Below, in pieces: positions 31,679-41,411 of a stretch of DNA of 55,064 bases; the first letter of the stretch is position 1, and every line of letters starts with the position of its first letter. The stretch is from Bacteroidales bacterium. GTDB taxonomy: Bacteria > Bacteroidota > Bacteroidia > Bacteroidales > UBA932. The DNA lies in the NCBI GenBank assembly GCA_024401925.1, contig JAKSKD010000011.1, forward strand, positions 1 through 55,064, given 5' to 3'. Below the pieces are notes generated by a model. It had not been told where the DNA came from and did not search any database. It saw nothing but the letters and a program-made list of their open reading frames with translations. The position numbers and the translations under genes were made by a program.

Positions 31679-32830
31679 ATGCTTTATCATTTATTCCAAT
31701 ACTTGCAGGAACTTGATTTCCCGGGCATCCATCTAATGAACTACCTGTCATTCAGGTCAATGCTTGCAGCTGTTTTCAGCCTGCTGATTTCCATTTTCGT
31801 CGGGAAGAAAATCATCCTGTTCCTCCAGAAGAAACAGATTGGGGAGACAATACGCGACCTCGGACTGGAAGGCCAGATGCAGAAGAAAGGCACCCCTACA
31901 ATGGGAGGAATCATCATTATTCTCTCCATTCTGGTTTCTGTCCTGCTGGTATGCGACCTCTCGAACATTTATGTCCAACTGCTCATCCTTACAACTGTGT
32001 GGTGCGGCGCGCTCGGATTCACCGATGACTACATCAAAGTGTTCAAACACAACAAAGAAGGACTCAGCGAAAAGGCCAAGCTGTTAGGCCAGATATTGCT
32101 CGGCTTCATTATCGCCATAACCGTCTGCATCAGCAAGAACATCTCTACAGATAACCTTGTCACCACAATTCCTTTCGTGAAAGCCCACGAATTTGACTAC
32201 TCCTGGCTGTCCATCTTCAAGGGCCAGTTGGGTACATACTGCACCTGGGGCATCTATATGTGCCTGATTATTTTCGTAATCACGGCCTGTTCGAACGGCA
32301 CCAACCTCACTGATGGTATGGACGGTCTGGCCGCCGGCACCTCTGCTATTGTCGGAGTCGTCATCGGTGTCTTCGCATGGGTAGGAGGAAACGTGCTCAA
32401 CGCAGACTTTCTGAACATTATGTACATCCCCGGATCAGGAGAGATAGCAATCTTTATGTCAGCCTTCGTCGGAGCACTCATAGGCTTCCTATGGTACAAT
32501 GCCTTCCCGGCAATGGTGTTTATGGGCGACACGGGCAGTCTCACTATCGGCGGCATAATCGGAGTCAGCGCAGTGCTTATCAGGAAGGAACTTATGCTTC
32601 CTATTCTCTGCGGGATATTCCTGGTTGAAGCCGTATCAGTCATCATCCAGAGAAATTATTTCAAATACACTAGGAAAAAGTACGGAGAGGGCCGCAGAGT
32701 ATTCCTTATGGCTCCCCTCCATCATCATTTCCAGAAAAAAGGAATTCCTGAACCTCGTATTGTCAGCAGGTTCTGGATTGTAGGTATCATTTTAGGAGTC
32801 AGCGCATTAGCATTATTGAAAATCAGATAG
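31679..32830 (+). CDS. mraY: Phospho-N-acetylmuramoyl-pentapeptide transferase MraY
   Basis: An integral membrane enzyme forming lipid I from undecaprenyl phosphate and UDP-MurNAc-pentapeptide. The 383-residue protein has about ten transmembrane helices, the catalytic DD in GFTDDYIKV, the nucleotide-binding NGTNLTDGMDGLA, the FMGDTGSL loop, and the C-terminal APLHHHFQKKG motif. The undecaprenyl carrier it needs comes from UppS in this window. murF is missing between murE and mraY, as is usual for the clade. Confidence 0.97.
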   Translation: MLYHLFQYLQELDFPGIHLMNYLSFRSMLAAVFSLLISIFVGKKIILFLQKKQIGETIRDLGLEGQMQKKGTPTMGGIIIILSILVSVLLVCDLSNIYVQLLILTTVWCGALGFTDDYIKVFKHNKEGLSEKAKLLGQILLGFIIAITVCISKNISTDNLVTTIPFVKAHEFDYSWLSIFKGQLGTYCTWGIYMCLIIFVITACSNGTNLTDGMDGLAAGTSAIVGVVIGVFAWVGGNVLNADFLNIMYIPGSGEIAIFMSAFVGALIGFLWYNAFPAMVFMGDTGSLTIGGIIGVSAVLIRKELMLPILCGIFLVEAVSVIIQRNYFKYTRKKYGEGRRVFLMAPLHHHFQKKGIPEPRIVSRFWIVGIILGVSALALLKIR

Positions 32831-32832
32831 TC

Positions 32833-34173
32833 ATGTCAAGAATCGTAGTATTGGGAGGAGCAGAGAGCGGAGTAGGCGCCGCTGTGCTCGCAAAGACAAA
32901 GGGTTTCGATGTATTCCTTTCAGATTGTGGCAAAATAAACGAGAAATATGCCGCGGAGCTGAAGAAATGGGATATTCCATATGAAGAAGGACATCATACG
33001 GAAGAACTGATATTGAATGCCGATGAGATCATCAAGAGCCCGGGTATCCCGGAGACAGCGCCGATGGTCAAGAAACTTTACGGTCAGGGCACCCATATCA
33101 TTTCCGAGATTGAATTCGCGGGAAGGTACGATAATGCAAAAAAAATCTGCATCACCGGCAGCAACGGAAAGACCACGACCACTTCCCTGATCTATTATCT
33201 TCTCCAGCAGGCCGGGCTCAATGTCGGACTTGGGGGAAATATCGGCAAGAGCTACGCCTATCAGGTAGCAACCGAACATTTCGATTATTATGTATTGGAG
33301 ATTAGCAGTTTCCAGTTGGACAACGCCTACGATTTTCGTCCGGACATTGCAATCATCACCAATATCACCCCGGACCATCTTGACAGATATGACCATAATA
33401 TGGAGAACTATGTGAAGGCAAAATTCCGCATCACACGCAACCTCAGACCGGAAGACTGCTTCATTTTCGATTCCGATGACGAAATAACGATAGACCATCT
33501 CAATAAAATCATCATCCAGGCAAAGATGCTCCCGTTCAGTCAGAAAAAGGAGCTTGAACAGGGAGCCTTCCTTAAAGGGGACAAGATTGTCGTCAAATAT
33601 GAGGAAGATGAAAGTGAAATCTATCTGAAGGAACTTGCCCTCGGAGGAAAGCATAATGTATATAATTCAATGGCCGCAGCACTTGCAGCCAAGGCAATGA
33701 ACATTGACGACAAGATAATCCGTGAAAGTTTCTCCACATTCAAAGCCATTGAACACAGACTTGAGCCGGTACTGAGTATCAAGGATGTCCTTTATATCAA
33801 CGACTCCAAGGCTACGAACATAGACTCAGCGTGGTATGCGCTTGAATGCCAGACCAAACCGGTCGTATGGATTGTCGGCGGCACAGACAAGGGGAATGAT
33901 TATTCAATCCTCAACGAACTCGTAAAGGAAAAAGTAAAAGCTATCGTCTGCCTGACTCTTGATTCGAAGAAAATCCACGAGGCGTATGAAGGAATCGTAG
34001 GGAAGGAAAATATCGTGGACACATTCTCTGCAACAGAAGCGGTCAATGCGGCAAGCAAATTCGCAAATTCGGGAGACGTCGTGCTGCTGAGCCCTTGCTG
34101 CGCAAGTTTCGACCTCTTCAAAAACTACGAGGACAGAGGTGATAAATTCAAAGAAGCAGTAAGAAACCTTTAA
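32833..34173 (+). CDS. murD: UDP-MurNAc-L-alanine:D-glutamate ligase MurD
   Basis: Adds D-glutamate to UDP-MurNAc-L-Ala in the cytoplasm. The 446-residue protein has a Rossmann N-terminus (IVVLGGAESGVGAAVLA), the ATP loop GSNGKTTT, NITPDHLDRY, the NDSKATNIDS motif typical of MurD, and the C-terminal LSPCCASFDLFKNYEDRGDKF signature. It starts two bases after mraY. Confidence 0.97.
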   Translation: MSRIVVLGGAESGVGAAVLAKTKGFDVFLSDCGKINEKYAAELKKWDIPYEEGHHTEELILNADEIIKSPGIPETAPMVKKLYGQGTHIISEIEFAGRYDNAKKICITGSNGKTTTTSLIYYLLQQAGLNVGLGGNIGKSYAYQVATEHFDYYVLEISSFQLDNAYDFRPDIAIITNITPDHLDRYDHNMENYVKAKFRITRNLRPEDCFIFDSDDEITIDHLNKIIIQAKMLPFSQKKELEQGAFLKGDKIVVKYEEDESEIYLKELALGGKHNVYNSMAAALAAKAMNIDDKIIRESFSTFKAIEHRLEPVLSIKDVLYINDSKATNIDSAWYALECQTKPVVWIVGGTDKGNDYSILNELVKEKVKAIVCLTLDSKKIHEAYEGIVGKENIVDTFSATEAVNAASKFANSGDVVLLSPCCASFDLFKNYEDRGDKFKEAVRNL

Positions 34174-34184
34174 TCAATAGAGTA

Positions 34185-35498
34185 ATGGCAGGACGGACAA
34201 AAAGCAGTACTTCTATTCTGGATCGCTTTGGCGGGGACAAAGTGGTCTGGATAATCGTGCTCTGCCTGTTCATGTTCTCTCTTGTCAGCATATTCTCATC
34301 CACATCACTTCTCGCCACGAAGGAACTGTCCCGCCTTGCCATCGCAAAAAACCAGTTACTGACTGCCGCAGCGGGCATAGTCATCATATTCATCACATAT
34401 AAGGTAAGGAGTGTGAAGTTGTATAAGGCCGTATCGGTAGCGGGGCTATTTCTGTCTCTACTGATGCTCTTCCTGCTTGTGGGATTGTCCGCTCTGCAGA
34501 AGAGAGGTTCGAACTTCGGTTTCATCAAGGCAGTTGAACTGAACGGCGCATACAGATGGCTGAAGATAGCCGGGATTCAAATCAGCGTATATGAATTCGT
34601 CAAAGTCTTTATGGTAATGTATGTGGCCTGGGCTACGGATTATGTCAAAAATGCCAGAATCAGATGGACAAACAGCGGATTCGTGAAGGAACTGGTATAT
34701 CTCTATATTCCTGTACTCCTCACCAGCGTCCTTGTTCTGGTAGGGGGCACCTCGAGTGGAGTATTTATGGCGGGCATCCTGTTACTCACAATGCTCTTCG
34801 GAGGCGTTAAGTTCAAGAATGTACTGATTGTGGGAGGATTCTGTCTGTTCTTGTTCGGAGGCTGTTTCCTTTTATATCAGGCGACAAAGAACACTTCGCA
34901 CCCTATGTTCAACCGTTTCGCCACCGTGATAAGCAGAAGCATTGACTATGAAGACAGATTCAAGGAAGCGGAACGCGGAAGCAAAGAGTGGTATGACGCC
35001 CTCGACAAAATAAGGCAACCATATGGGGCCAAAATTGCGATGAAAGAAGGTGGACTCCTTCCGTTAGGCAAAGGGCCCGGCCAGAGCACACAGAAATACA
35101 AGGTAGCAGTTATATATGAGGATTATATGTTCAGCTTCATTGTGGAGGAATACGGACTCATAGGAGGCATTTTCGTCATAATACTGTACATAAGTCTCAT
35201 GGCGCGTGCTACCATAATCACAAAATATTGTCAGGAAGACTACCAGAAAGTTCTGGTCGCCGGGCTCACTATCCTTATCGTTGGGCAGGCGATGTTCCAT
35301 ATTGTGATAAACTGCGACCTGGGCATCCTGACAGGACAGACATTGCCGCTGATCAGCCACGGACGTTCGTCATTCGTATGCTTCTGCTTCGCATTCGGAA
35401 TGATTCTTTCCATGAGCCGCAAGACGGAAAAAATCATTGAAAAGAAGACAGAGGATTCCGATCCTCTGATAGATTTAGAAATATCAGAAAATGAATAG
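34185..35498 (+). CDS. ftsW: Septal peptidoglycan glycosyltransferase FtsW
   Basis: A SEDS-family polymerase working with FtsI at the septum. The 437-residue protein has about ten transmembrane helices, the GPGQSTQKYKVAVIYEDYMFSFIVEEYG extracellular-loop signature and GILTGQTLPLISHGRSS near the C-terminus. Two consensus places differ: the usual Q-P-S-E-F reads S-V-Y-E-F, and the usual GGSS reads GRSS. The clade may share these. It overlaps murG by eight bases (ATGAATAG). Confidence 0.95.
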   Translation: MAGRTKSSTSILDRFGGDKVVWIIVLCLFMFSLVSIFSSTSLLATKELSRLAIAKNQLLTAAAGIVIIFITYKVRSVKLYKAVSVAGLFLSLLMLFLLVGLSALQKRGSNFGFIKAVELNGAYRWLKIAGIQISVYEFVKVFMVMYVAWATDYVKNARIRWTNSGFVKELVYLYIPVLLTSVLVLVGGTSSGVFMAGILLLTMLFGGVKFKNVLIVGGFCLFLFGGCFLLYQATKNTSHPMFNRFATVISRSIDYEDRFKEAERGSKEWYDALDKIRQPYGAKIAMKEGGLLPLGKGPGQSTQKYKVAVIYEDYMFSFIVEEYGLIGGIFVIILYISLMARATIITKYCQEDYQKVLVAGLTILIVGQAMFHIVINCDLGILTGQTLPLISHGRSSFVCFCFAFGMILSMSRKTEKIIEKKTEDSDPLIDLEISENE

Positions 35499-36627
35499 AA
35501 GAGCACTCAGAGTTATCATCAGCGGAGGCGGGACGGGTGGCCACATCTTCCCGGCAGTGTCAATCGCGAACAAGCTGAAGGAAGTGAATCCGGAGACAGA
35601 AATCCTGTTTGTGGGAGCAGAAGGAAAAATGGAGATGGAAAAGGTCCCTGCAGCGGGATACAGGATCGTCGGTCTTCCGATCGTCGGCCTTCAGCGCCAG
35701 CTCAATCTGAAGAACATCATCAACGATGTCCAGGTGCCCTTCAAAATCGTATCCAGCATCATTAAGGCCGGGAAATTGATAAAAGAGTTCAAACCGGAAA
35801 TCGCCATAGGAGTCGGAGGATATGCTAGCGCTCCCCTTCTGTTCGCGGCAACAAGGAAGAACATCCCAGCTTTGATCCAGGAGCAGAACGGTTTCGCCGG
35901 ACTTACCAACAAGATGCTGGGAAATAAGGCAGGCCGGATCTGTGTGGCATATGAAGGGATGGAGAAATTCTTCCCTGCAGAAAAGATTGTTCTTACAGGC
36001 AATCCTATCCGTTCCGACATCAGACCAGCGGATGAAGCGCTGAAGCAGGAGGCTTTGGAATTCTATGGTTTCCATGCCGGCAAAAAGCATATTTTCATTG
36101 TCGGAGGCAGTCTGGGAAGCCGTACGTTGAACAATGCGATGAAGCATTGGATCGAAAATGGATGCCCGGGGGGAGATGGAGTGGAAATTTTGTGGCAATG
36201 CGGGAAATACTACAAGGCCGGAATTGATGAGTTCATGAAAGGACAAACAGTCTCCGGAATCAGGCACAGCGATTTCATCGCAAGGATGGACCTCGCATAC
36301 GCAATGGCGGACGTCGTGATTTCGCGTTCAGGAGCAAGTTCCATCTCAGAACTTTGTGCGGCGCGCAAGGCATCGGTCTTCGTCCCGTCCCCTAATGTCG
36401 CCGAAGATCACCAGACCCACAATGCAATGGCTCTCGTCAGGAAAGATGCCGCCCTGCTCGTGAAGGATGCGGATGCTAATGAAAGGATGATGCCTGTGGC
36501 ACTGGAACTGGCACATAACGAACCAAGGATAAAACAGATGGAGGCTAATATCGGAGCTTTGGCAAAGATGGATGCCGCAAAAGAAATAGTTGACGAAGTA
36601 TATAAACTGCTGGATGGAATACAATAA
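35491..36627 (+). CDS. murG: UDP-GlcNAc:lipid I N-acetylglucosaminyltransferase MurG
   Basis: Converts lipid I to lipid II on the inner face of the membrane (GT28 family). The 378-residue protein has the N-terminal GGGTGGHIFPAVSIA loop, GVGGYASAPLLFAA, the middle VGGSLGSRTLN loop, and the C-terminal ISRSGASSISELCA motif that binds UDP-GlcNAc. It is translationally coupled to ftsW and overlaps murC. Confidence 0.97.
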   Translation: MNRRALRVIISGGGTGGHIFPAVSIANKLKEVNPETEILFVGAEGKMEMEKVPAAGYRIVGLPIVGLQRQLNLKNIINDVQVPFKIVSSIIKAGKLIKEFKPEIAIGVGGYASAPLLFAATRKNIPALIQEQNGFAGLTNKMLGNKAGRICVAYEGMEKFFPAEKIVLTGNPIRSDIRPADEALKQEALEFYGFHAGKKHIFIVGGSLGSRTLNNAMKHWIENGCPGGDGVEILWQCGKYYKAGIDEFMKGQTVSGIRHSDFIARMDLAYAMADVVISRSGASSISELCAARKASVFVPSPNVAEDHQTHNAMALVRKDAALLVKDADANERMMPVALELAHNEPRIKQMEANIGALAKMDAAKEIVDEVYKLLDGIQ

Positions 36628-37963
36628 TGTTTATTTTATAGGCATCGGCGGCATCGGGATGAGCGCCATTGCCCGTTATTTCAAATTCAAGGGCTGCTCC
36701 GTATCAGGATACGACAGAACACCTTCTGAACTTACAGCACAACTCGAGGCAGAAGGGATCGGCGTACACTACACGGATTCCCCGGAAATGGTTCCCTCCA
36801 ATGTTGACGATACTCTCGTGGTGTACACTCCGGCAATTCCTGATAATATGGAGGAGTTGCAATATGTCCGCAGCAAGGGATACAGGCTTCTCAAAAGATC
36901 CCGCATCTTAGGCGAAATAACAAAGGGGCAGAAATGTCTTGCAGTGGCCGGCACACACGGGAAAACAACCACGAGCACACTTGTAGCGCACATTCTCACC
37001 TCTTCCGGGGAAGGATGTTCCGCTTTCCTCGGCGGCATTTCGAAAAACTACGGCACCAATTTCCTTGTCAGCGACACTTCTACCGTCGTGGTGGAAGCAG
37101 ATGAATTCGACCGTTCATTTCATCAGTTGCATCCGGACATTTCCGTAATCACTGCTATGGACGCGGACCATCTCGACATATACGGGGACCTCGAGCACGT
37201 GCAGGAATCCTTCCGCATTTATGCCTCACAGGTTTCAGGATACCTGATTCTTAAACTGGGTCTGCCAGTATCTTCTGATATCACTAAGGCGAAAATATAC
37301 ACCTATCACCTGAATGACAGCAGGGCTGATTTCCACGCTGAGAATATGCATATCGACGAGTTCGGACACTACACATATGACCTCATAAGTCCTTTCGGAA
37401 GAATAGACTCTATCAGAGTCGGAGTCTTGGGATGGGTAAATGTGGAGAATAGCATTGCAGCTGCGGCGGAATGTCTCTGTTATGGAATCAGCGCCGATGA
37501 AATAAAAAGGGCCATAGGCACATTCAGCGGAGCGAAAAGGCGCCTCGAAGAGCATATCAACCGCCCGGGGATGACGTATATTGATGATTACGCACATCAC
37601 CCCGCAGAACTTGCCGCAGCCATTTCTTCCATCAGGGAGATGTTCCCTGAAAGGCATCTGACTGCGGTCTTCCAGCCACATCTGTACACCAGGACACGCG
37701 ATTTTGCCCCAGAATTCGCTGAAGTACTCGGCAAAGTGGACCGTCTGGTCCTGTTGGACATATATCCGGCAAGGGAAGAGCCTATCCCCGGAATCACTTC
37801 CGAGATTATCCTGAATGCAGCGACCGCACCGGAGAAAATACTGATACCGAAAGAAAGACTGCTGGAATACCTGAAGGGAACAAGACCGGACGTGCTCGTC
37901 ACTTTCGGGGCCGGAAATATAGACAGATTTATTGAACCGATTACAGAAATGTTCCAAAAGTGA
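36614..37963 (+). CDS. murC: UDP-MurNAc:L-alanine ligase MurC
   Basis: Adds the first amino acid of the wall peptide. With the ATG at 36614 the protein has 449 residues and begins MEYNNVYFIGIGGIGMSAIARYF, the usual MurC start; an in-frame ATG at 36590 would add eight residues. Motifs are GIGGIGMS, the ATP loop GTHGKTTTS, EADEFDRSF, DADHLDIYG, and DDYAHHPAE. It overlaps murG by 14 bases and ftsQ by four. Confidence 0.96.
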   Translation: MEYNNVYFIGIGGIGMSAIARYFKFKGCSVSGYDRTPSELTAQLEAEGIGVHYTDSPEMVPSNVDDTLVVYTPAIPDNMEELQYVRSKGYRLLKRSRILGEITKGQKCLAVAGTHGKTTTSTLVAHILTSSGEGCSAFLGGISKNYGTNFLVSDTSTVVVEADEFDRSFHQLHPDISVITAMDADHLDIYGDLEHVQESFRIYASQVSGYLILKLGLPVSSDITKAKIYTYHLNDSRADFHAENMHIDEFGHYTYDLISPFGRIDSIRVGVLGWVNVENSIAAAAECLCYGISADEIKRAIGTFSGAKRRLEEHINRPGMTYIDDYAHHPAELAAAISSIREMFPERHLTAVFQPHLYTRTRDFAPEFAEVLGKVDRLVLLDIYPAREEPIPGITSEIILNAATAPEKILIPKERLLEYLKGTRPDVLVTFGAGNIDRFIEPITEMFQK

Positions 37964-38730
37964 AAAAGCTTACCGTAAATATCGCTTTGATTTCCGTTCT
38001 GGTAATCCTGTGCGTCGTGCTGGCCGTTGTCAGCGCGGCATCAGACAGAGACAGGTCCGGCAAGACCTGCCAGGGAGTTGTCGTCGAATTTGCGGACGAA
38101 TTCAACTTCGTGACCGAAGAGGACATAAAAGGATACCTTCATAAATATTACGGCAGTGTATCCGGCACTCAAGTGGATAGTGTAAACCTTGCCAGGATCG
38201 AAAGAATACTGGATATCCAAAGTGCCATACTGAAAAGTGAGGCCTATATGGGCGAGGATGGGATGCTGAATATCAGCATCACCCAGCGGGAGCCGGTAGT
38301 GCGTTTTCAGAAAGGTGACAATGGCTTCTATGCTGATGAACGCGGATTCATTTTCCCTTTGCAGAGGAACTACACATCTATGGTCCCGGTAATTGACGGT
38401 GCCATTCCACTGTTTCATGCATCCGGCTACAAAGGAGAGCCTCAGGGTGAGAAAGAACAGAAATGGATGTCAGAGGTTATGGATCTTGTCGCATTCCTCA
38501 ACAAAAACAGACAGTGGTCCGAGAACATAGTCCAGATTTCCGTAGATAGAAATGGGGATATGATAATGATTCCGCGGGAAGGGAAGGAAAAATTCCTGTT
38601 CGGGAAATGTACGGACATCGAGAAGAAATTCGCAAGGATAGAAAAGTATTACCAGTACATCAAACCGCTGAACAAAGATTACGGGACTGTTATTGTCAAA
38701 TATGAAAAACAGATAGTTTGTAAAAGATAG
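37960..38730 (+). CDS. ftsQ: FtsQ-like divisome protein
   Basis: The 256-residue protein has a short cytoplasmic tip, one transmembrane helix (about 7-27) and a periplasmic region with POTRA-like (about 38-110) and FtsQ/DivIB-like beta domains. Sequence conservation is weak, and the call rests on topology, size and position between murC and ftsA. The start is GTG, overlapping the murC stop as GTGA. It links FtsL/B to FtsA/Z in the divisome. Confidence 0.87.
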   Translation: MKKLTVNIALISVLVILCVVLAVVSAASDRDRSGKTCQGVVVEFADEFNFVTEEDIKGYLHKYYGSVSGTQVDSVNLARIERILDIQSAILKSEAYMGEDGMLNISITQREPVVRFQKGDNGFYADERGFIFPLQRNYTSMVPVIDGAIPLFHASGYKGEPQGEKEQKWMSEVMDLVAFLNKNRQWSENIVQISVDRNGDMIMIPREGKEKFLFGKCTDIEKKFARIEKYYQYIKPLNKDYGTVIVKYEKQIVCKR

Positions 38731-38731
38731 T

Positions 38732-40144
38732 ATGGATGATCGTTACATTGCAGCCGTTGACCTCGGGTCCTTCAAGATAGCCCTCGCCGTTGCAAGGGTA
38801 GAGAAGGAAGATGTCGAGATTATTTATTACAATGAGGTACCTTCCGATGGCGTCAGGTACAGTTATGTATTCAATCCGCAGAAGGTAATCGAGCCTTTAG
38901 GACAACTGATTAAGAGTGCCGAGCGCGAACTTGGGATAGAGATTCTGCAAGTGGTGGTCGGATTGCCGCGCTATGCCGTGAAGCAGCAAGTAGCCACCGG
39001 AGAGATTCCGCGCAGCAACGCATCATCCTGCATAACACGCGAAGAAGTCTACGACCTGAAGAATATGGCGCTGGACAGCTATCCGCTTGATGATGCTGAA
39101 AAAGAAATCATATATGGTGCAGTCGCACAGTCATTCACGACAGATGACTACCATCAGGCTTCCGAGTCCGATGTGGTCGGAATGATAAGTGACAGACTCG
39201 AGGGCAATTTCAAAATGTTTATCGGAAACAGGAAGCATGTCAGCAACCTGGACAACGTGTTCAACAGTCTCGATATTGCTATCGCCAACAAGTATTTCGT
39301 TCCGGTGGTGATGTCAAAGATTGTACTGACACGTGAGGAAATGGAAAACGGCGTGGCTCTGATAGATTTCGGAGCAGGGGTAACCTCTGTCAGCATCTAC
39401 CAGAGTGGCATCATGCGTCATTATTCGGCTATTCCGTTCGGAGGAGCGACTGTAACCAATGACATTAAGCTTGAGGGCAGCTTTTCCACCAGTCTTGCAG
39501 AGAATATCAAGCTCGCTTACGGCGCCTGTATGCCTGACAAACTTGCTTCAATGAGCGAAAAAATTATCAAGGTCTGCTACAAGGAAAGTGGCAGAGAAAA
39601 GGACCTCAGGGTCAGATATCTTTCCGAGATAATCACGTCACGCGAGAAGGAAATAATCGACGCAATCCTCTATGAGATACAGCACAGCGGCTATGCAGAC
39701 TATCTGCGCAGCGGAATTGTCATCACTGGAGGAGGAGCGGAAATGGTGAATCTCGGAAACTATATAAACGAGCTGTCCGGGTACAACGTAAGGATAGGTT
39801 ACCCGGGAAAGATGTTTTCGGTATCAGGTTTCCCGCAAGCAATGGAAACAAGTGCCGTATCCTGCCTCAGCATGATAATGGCAGCAAAATACGAGACTTT
39901 CAACTGCATCACAAGACTGGAGAACCAGGAAGAAGAAGTAGAGCAGGAAGAGGACGTTCTGGAACTTACAGCACCGGTAGAGGAAAATAAACCGAAACAG
40001 GAAAAGAAGGTTCGCGAACCGAAAAAGCCAAAGGTACCAGGATTTTGGACCAAAACGGCAGGTCTGTTCAACGAGCTGTTCGATGCCACTACAGGCGGAG
40101 ATGTGGAAGGAGAAAACAATGAATATGACGGCGAATATGAATAA
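38732..40144 (+). CDS. ftsA: Cell-division actin-like protein FtsA
   Basis: Tethers FtsZ filaments to the membrane. The 470-residue protein has the actin-type phosphate-1 motif (IAAVDLGSFKIALAV), the phosphate-2 motif (GVALIDFGAGVTSVSIYQSG), and the adenosine motif (GIVITGGGAEMVNL). After residue ~395 comes an acidic/basic linker (EEEVEQEEDVLEL, PKQEKKVREPKK) and an amphipathic membrane-binding helix (PGFWTKTAGLFNELFD), then an acidic tail. The final codons overlap the start of ftsZ. Confidence 0.95.
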   Translation: MDDRYIAAVDLGSFKIALAVARVEKEDVEIIYYNEVPSDGVRYSYVFNPQKVIEPLGQLIKSAERELGIEILQVVVGLPRYAVKQQVATGEIPRSNASSCITREEVYDLKNMALDSYPLDDAEKEIIYGAVAQSFTTDDYHQASESDVVGMISDRLEGNFKMFIGNRKHVSNLDNVFNSLDIAIANKYFVPVVMSKIVLTREEMENGVALIDFGAGVTSVSIYQSGIMRHYSAIPFGGATVTNDIKLEGSFSTSLAENIKLAYGACMPDKLASMSEKIIKVCYKESGREKDLRVRYLSEIITSREKEIIDAILYEIQHSGYADYLRSGIVITGGGAEMVNLGNYINELSGYNVRIGYPGKMFSVSGFPQAMETSAVSCLSMIMAAKYETFNCITRLENQEEEVEQEEDVLELTAPVEENKPKQEKKVREPKKPKVPGFWTKTAGLFNELFDATTGGDVEGENNEYDGEYE

Positions 40145-41408
40145 TTCTATGGACAACAATAATATTGAGATTGTCCCGAGCGACTGGACTCCGGACAATT
40201 CTATGATCAAGGTGATTGGTGTGGGCGGCGGAGGCTGCAATGCTGTCACGTATATGTTCAACAAAAAAATCAAAGGATGCAGTTTCGTTGTCTGCAATAC
40301 CGACTCTCAGGCACTCCAACGCAGCACTGTTCCTGTCAAAATACAGATGGGACACGGACGCGGAGCTGGCACGGACCCGACCAAAGGAAGGAATGCAGCC
40401 CTTGAGTCGCAGGACGAAGTTGCCGCGCAGGTGCTTGACAATGGCACGGAAATGTTGTTCATAACCGCCGGAATGGGCGGTGGCACGGGTACCGGTGCCG
40501 CGCCTGTCATCGCAAAGATGGCAAGGGATAAAGGCATCCTGACCGTAGCGGTTGTGACTGTTCCTTTCGACAATGAGGGCAACGACTCGCTGTCCAAAGC
40601 CATCGACGGCATACACGAACTGGAGAAGAATGTGGATAGCCTCCTAATAATCAAGAATGAGAAACTGTACGACTATTTCGGTGACCTGCTCGTGCAGGAC
40701 GCATTTCCGAAATCAGATGAGGTCCTGGCCACAGCAGTCCAGGGAATAACTGAAATAATCAGCCGTCCCGGATATATCAATGTCGACTTCGAGGACATCA
40801 AAACTATGATGCGCAACAGCGGCATTGCGCTTATGGGCTGCGGCACAGGTTCAGGTCCGAACAGAATAGAAGATGCAGTGAAACAGGCCTTCGAATCCCC
40901 TCTTCTGAACGATTACGACCTGAAAACCGCTAAGAATGTCCTTATCAACATCACCGTAGGAAACAACAAGGACGGTGTCACGATGGACCAGCTCAGCGAA
41001 ATAAACAACCGAATCAAAGAATATACAGGGGGCGTGAACAATTTCAAGCGAGGTCTTGTCTGGGATGATGATCCGGAATTTGGTGACACCATACGCATCA
41101 CAGCTATCGTGACCGGACTCAGGTTCACAGATATTATGGGCCCGGGGGAGGATATCGGTAATTATATAATAATTGATGAGAATTTTGTTTTCGGCCAGCA
41201 GATTTCAAGGGATGAAGAGGGCATTACCCTTCCGGAAAGCAGCGGTCAGAGAACAAAAATAGGATTCAATACAAAAGAAAACTGCAGAATATTTAATTTT
41301 GCAGACGATGAGAAACCTATTCTGATTATTAAGTCCGGAGAGGACAAGAGCAGGTTTGAAAACGAACCGGCAATACGCCGCGTGACAGCAACAGAAAAAA
41401 AGAAATAA
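40119..41408 (+). CDS. ftsZ: Cell-division tubulin homologue FtsZ
   Basis: The GTPase forming the cytokinetic ring. From the ATG at 40119 it has about 429 residues, with an N-terminal Asn/Met-rich tip, the nucleotide loops VGGGGCNAV and GGGTGTGAAP, the synergy-loop region NVDFEDIKTMM, and a short C-terminal linker ending in NEPAIRRV, a plausible conserved tail for FtsA binding, before TEKKK. Start choice: AAGGAG at 40107-40112 favours 40119; 40137 (ATGAATAA overlapping the ftsA stop) and 40083 are alternatives. Expression is probably from the cluster promoter. Confidence 0.96.
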   Translation: MNMTANMNNSMDNNNIEIVPSDWTPDNSMIKVIGVGGGGCNAVTYMFNKKIKGCSFVVCNTDSQALQRSTVPVKIQMGHGRGAGTDPTKGRNAALESQDEVAAQVLDNGTEMLFITAGMGGGTGTGAAPVIAKMARDKGILTVAVVTVPFDNEGNDSLSKAIDGIHELEKNVDSLLIIKNEKLYDYFGDLLVQDAFPKSDEVLATAVQGITEIISRPGYINVDFEDIKTMMRNSGIALMGCGTGSGPNRIEDAVKQAFESPLLNDYDLKTAKNVLINITVGNNKDGVTMDQLSEINNRIKEYTGGVNNFKRGLVWDDDPEFGDTIRITAIVTGLRFTDIMGPGEDIGNYIIIDENFVFGQQISRDEEGITLPESSGQRTKIGFNTKENCRIFNFADDEKPILIIKSGEDKSRFENEPAIRRVTATEKKK

Positions 41409-41411
41409 AAT

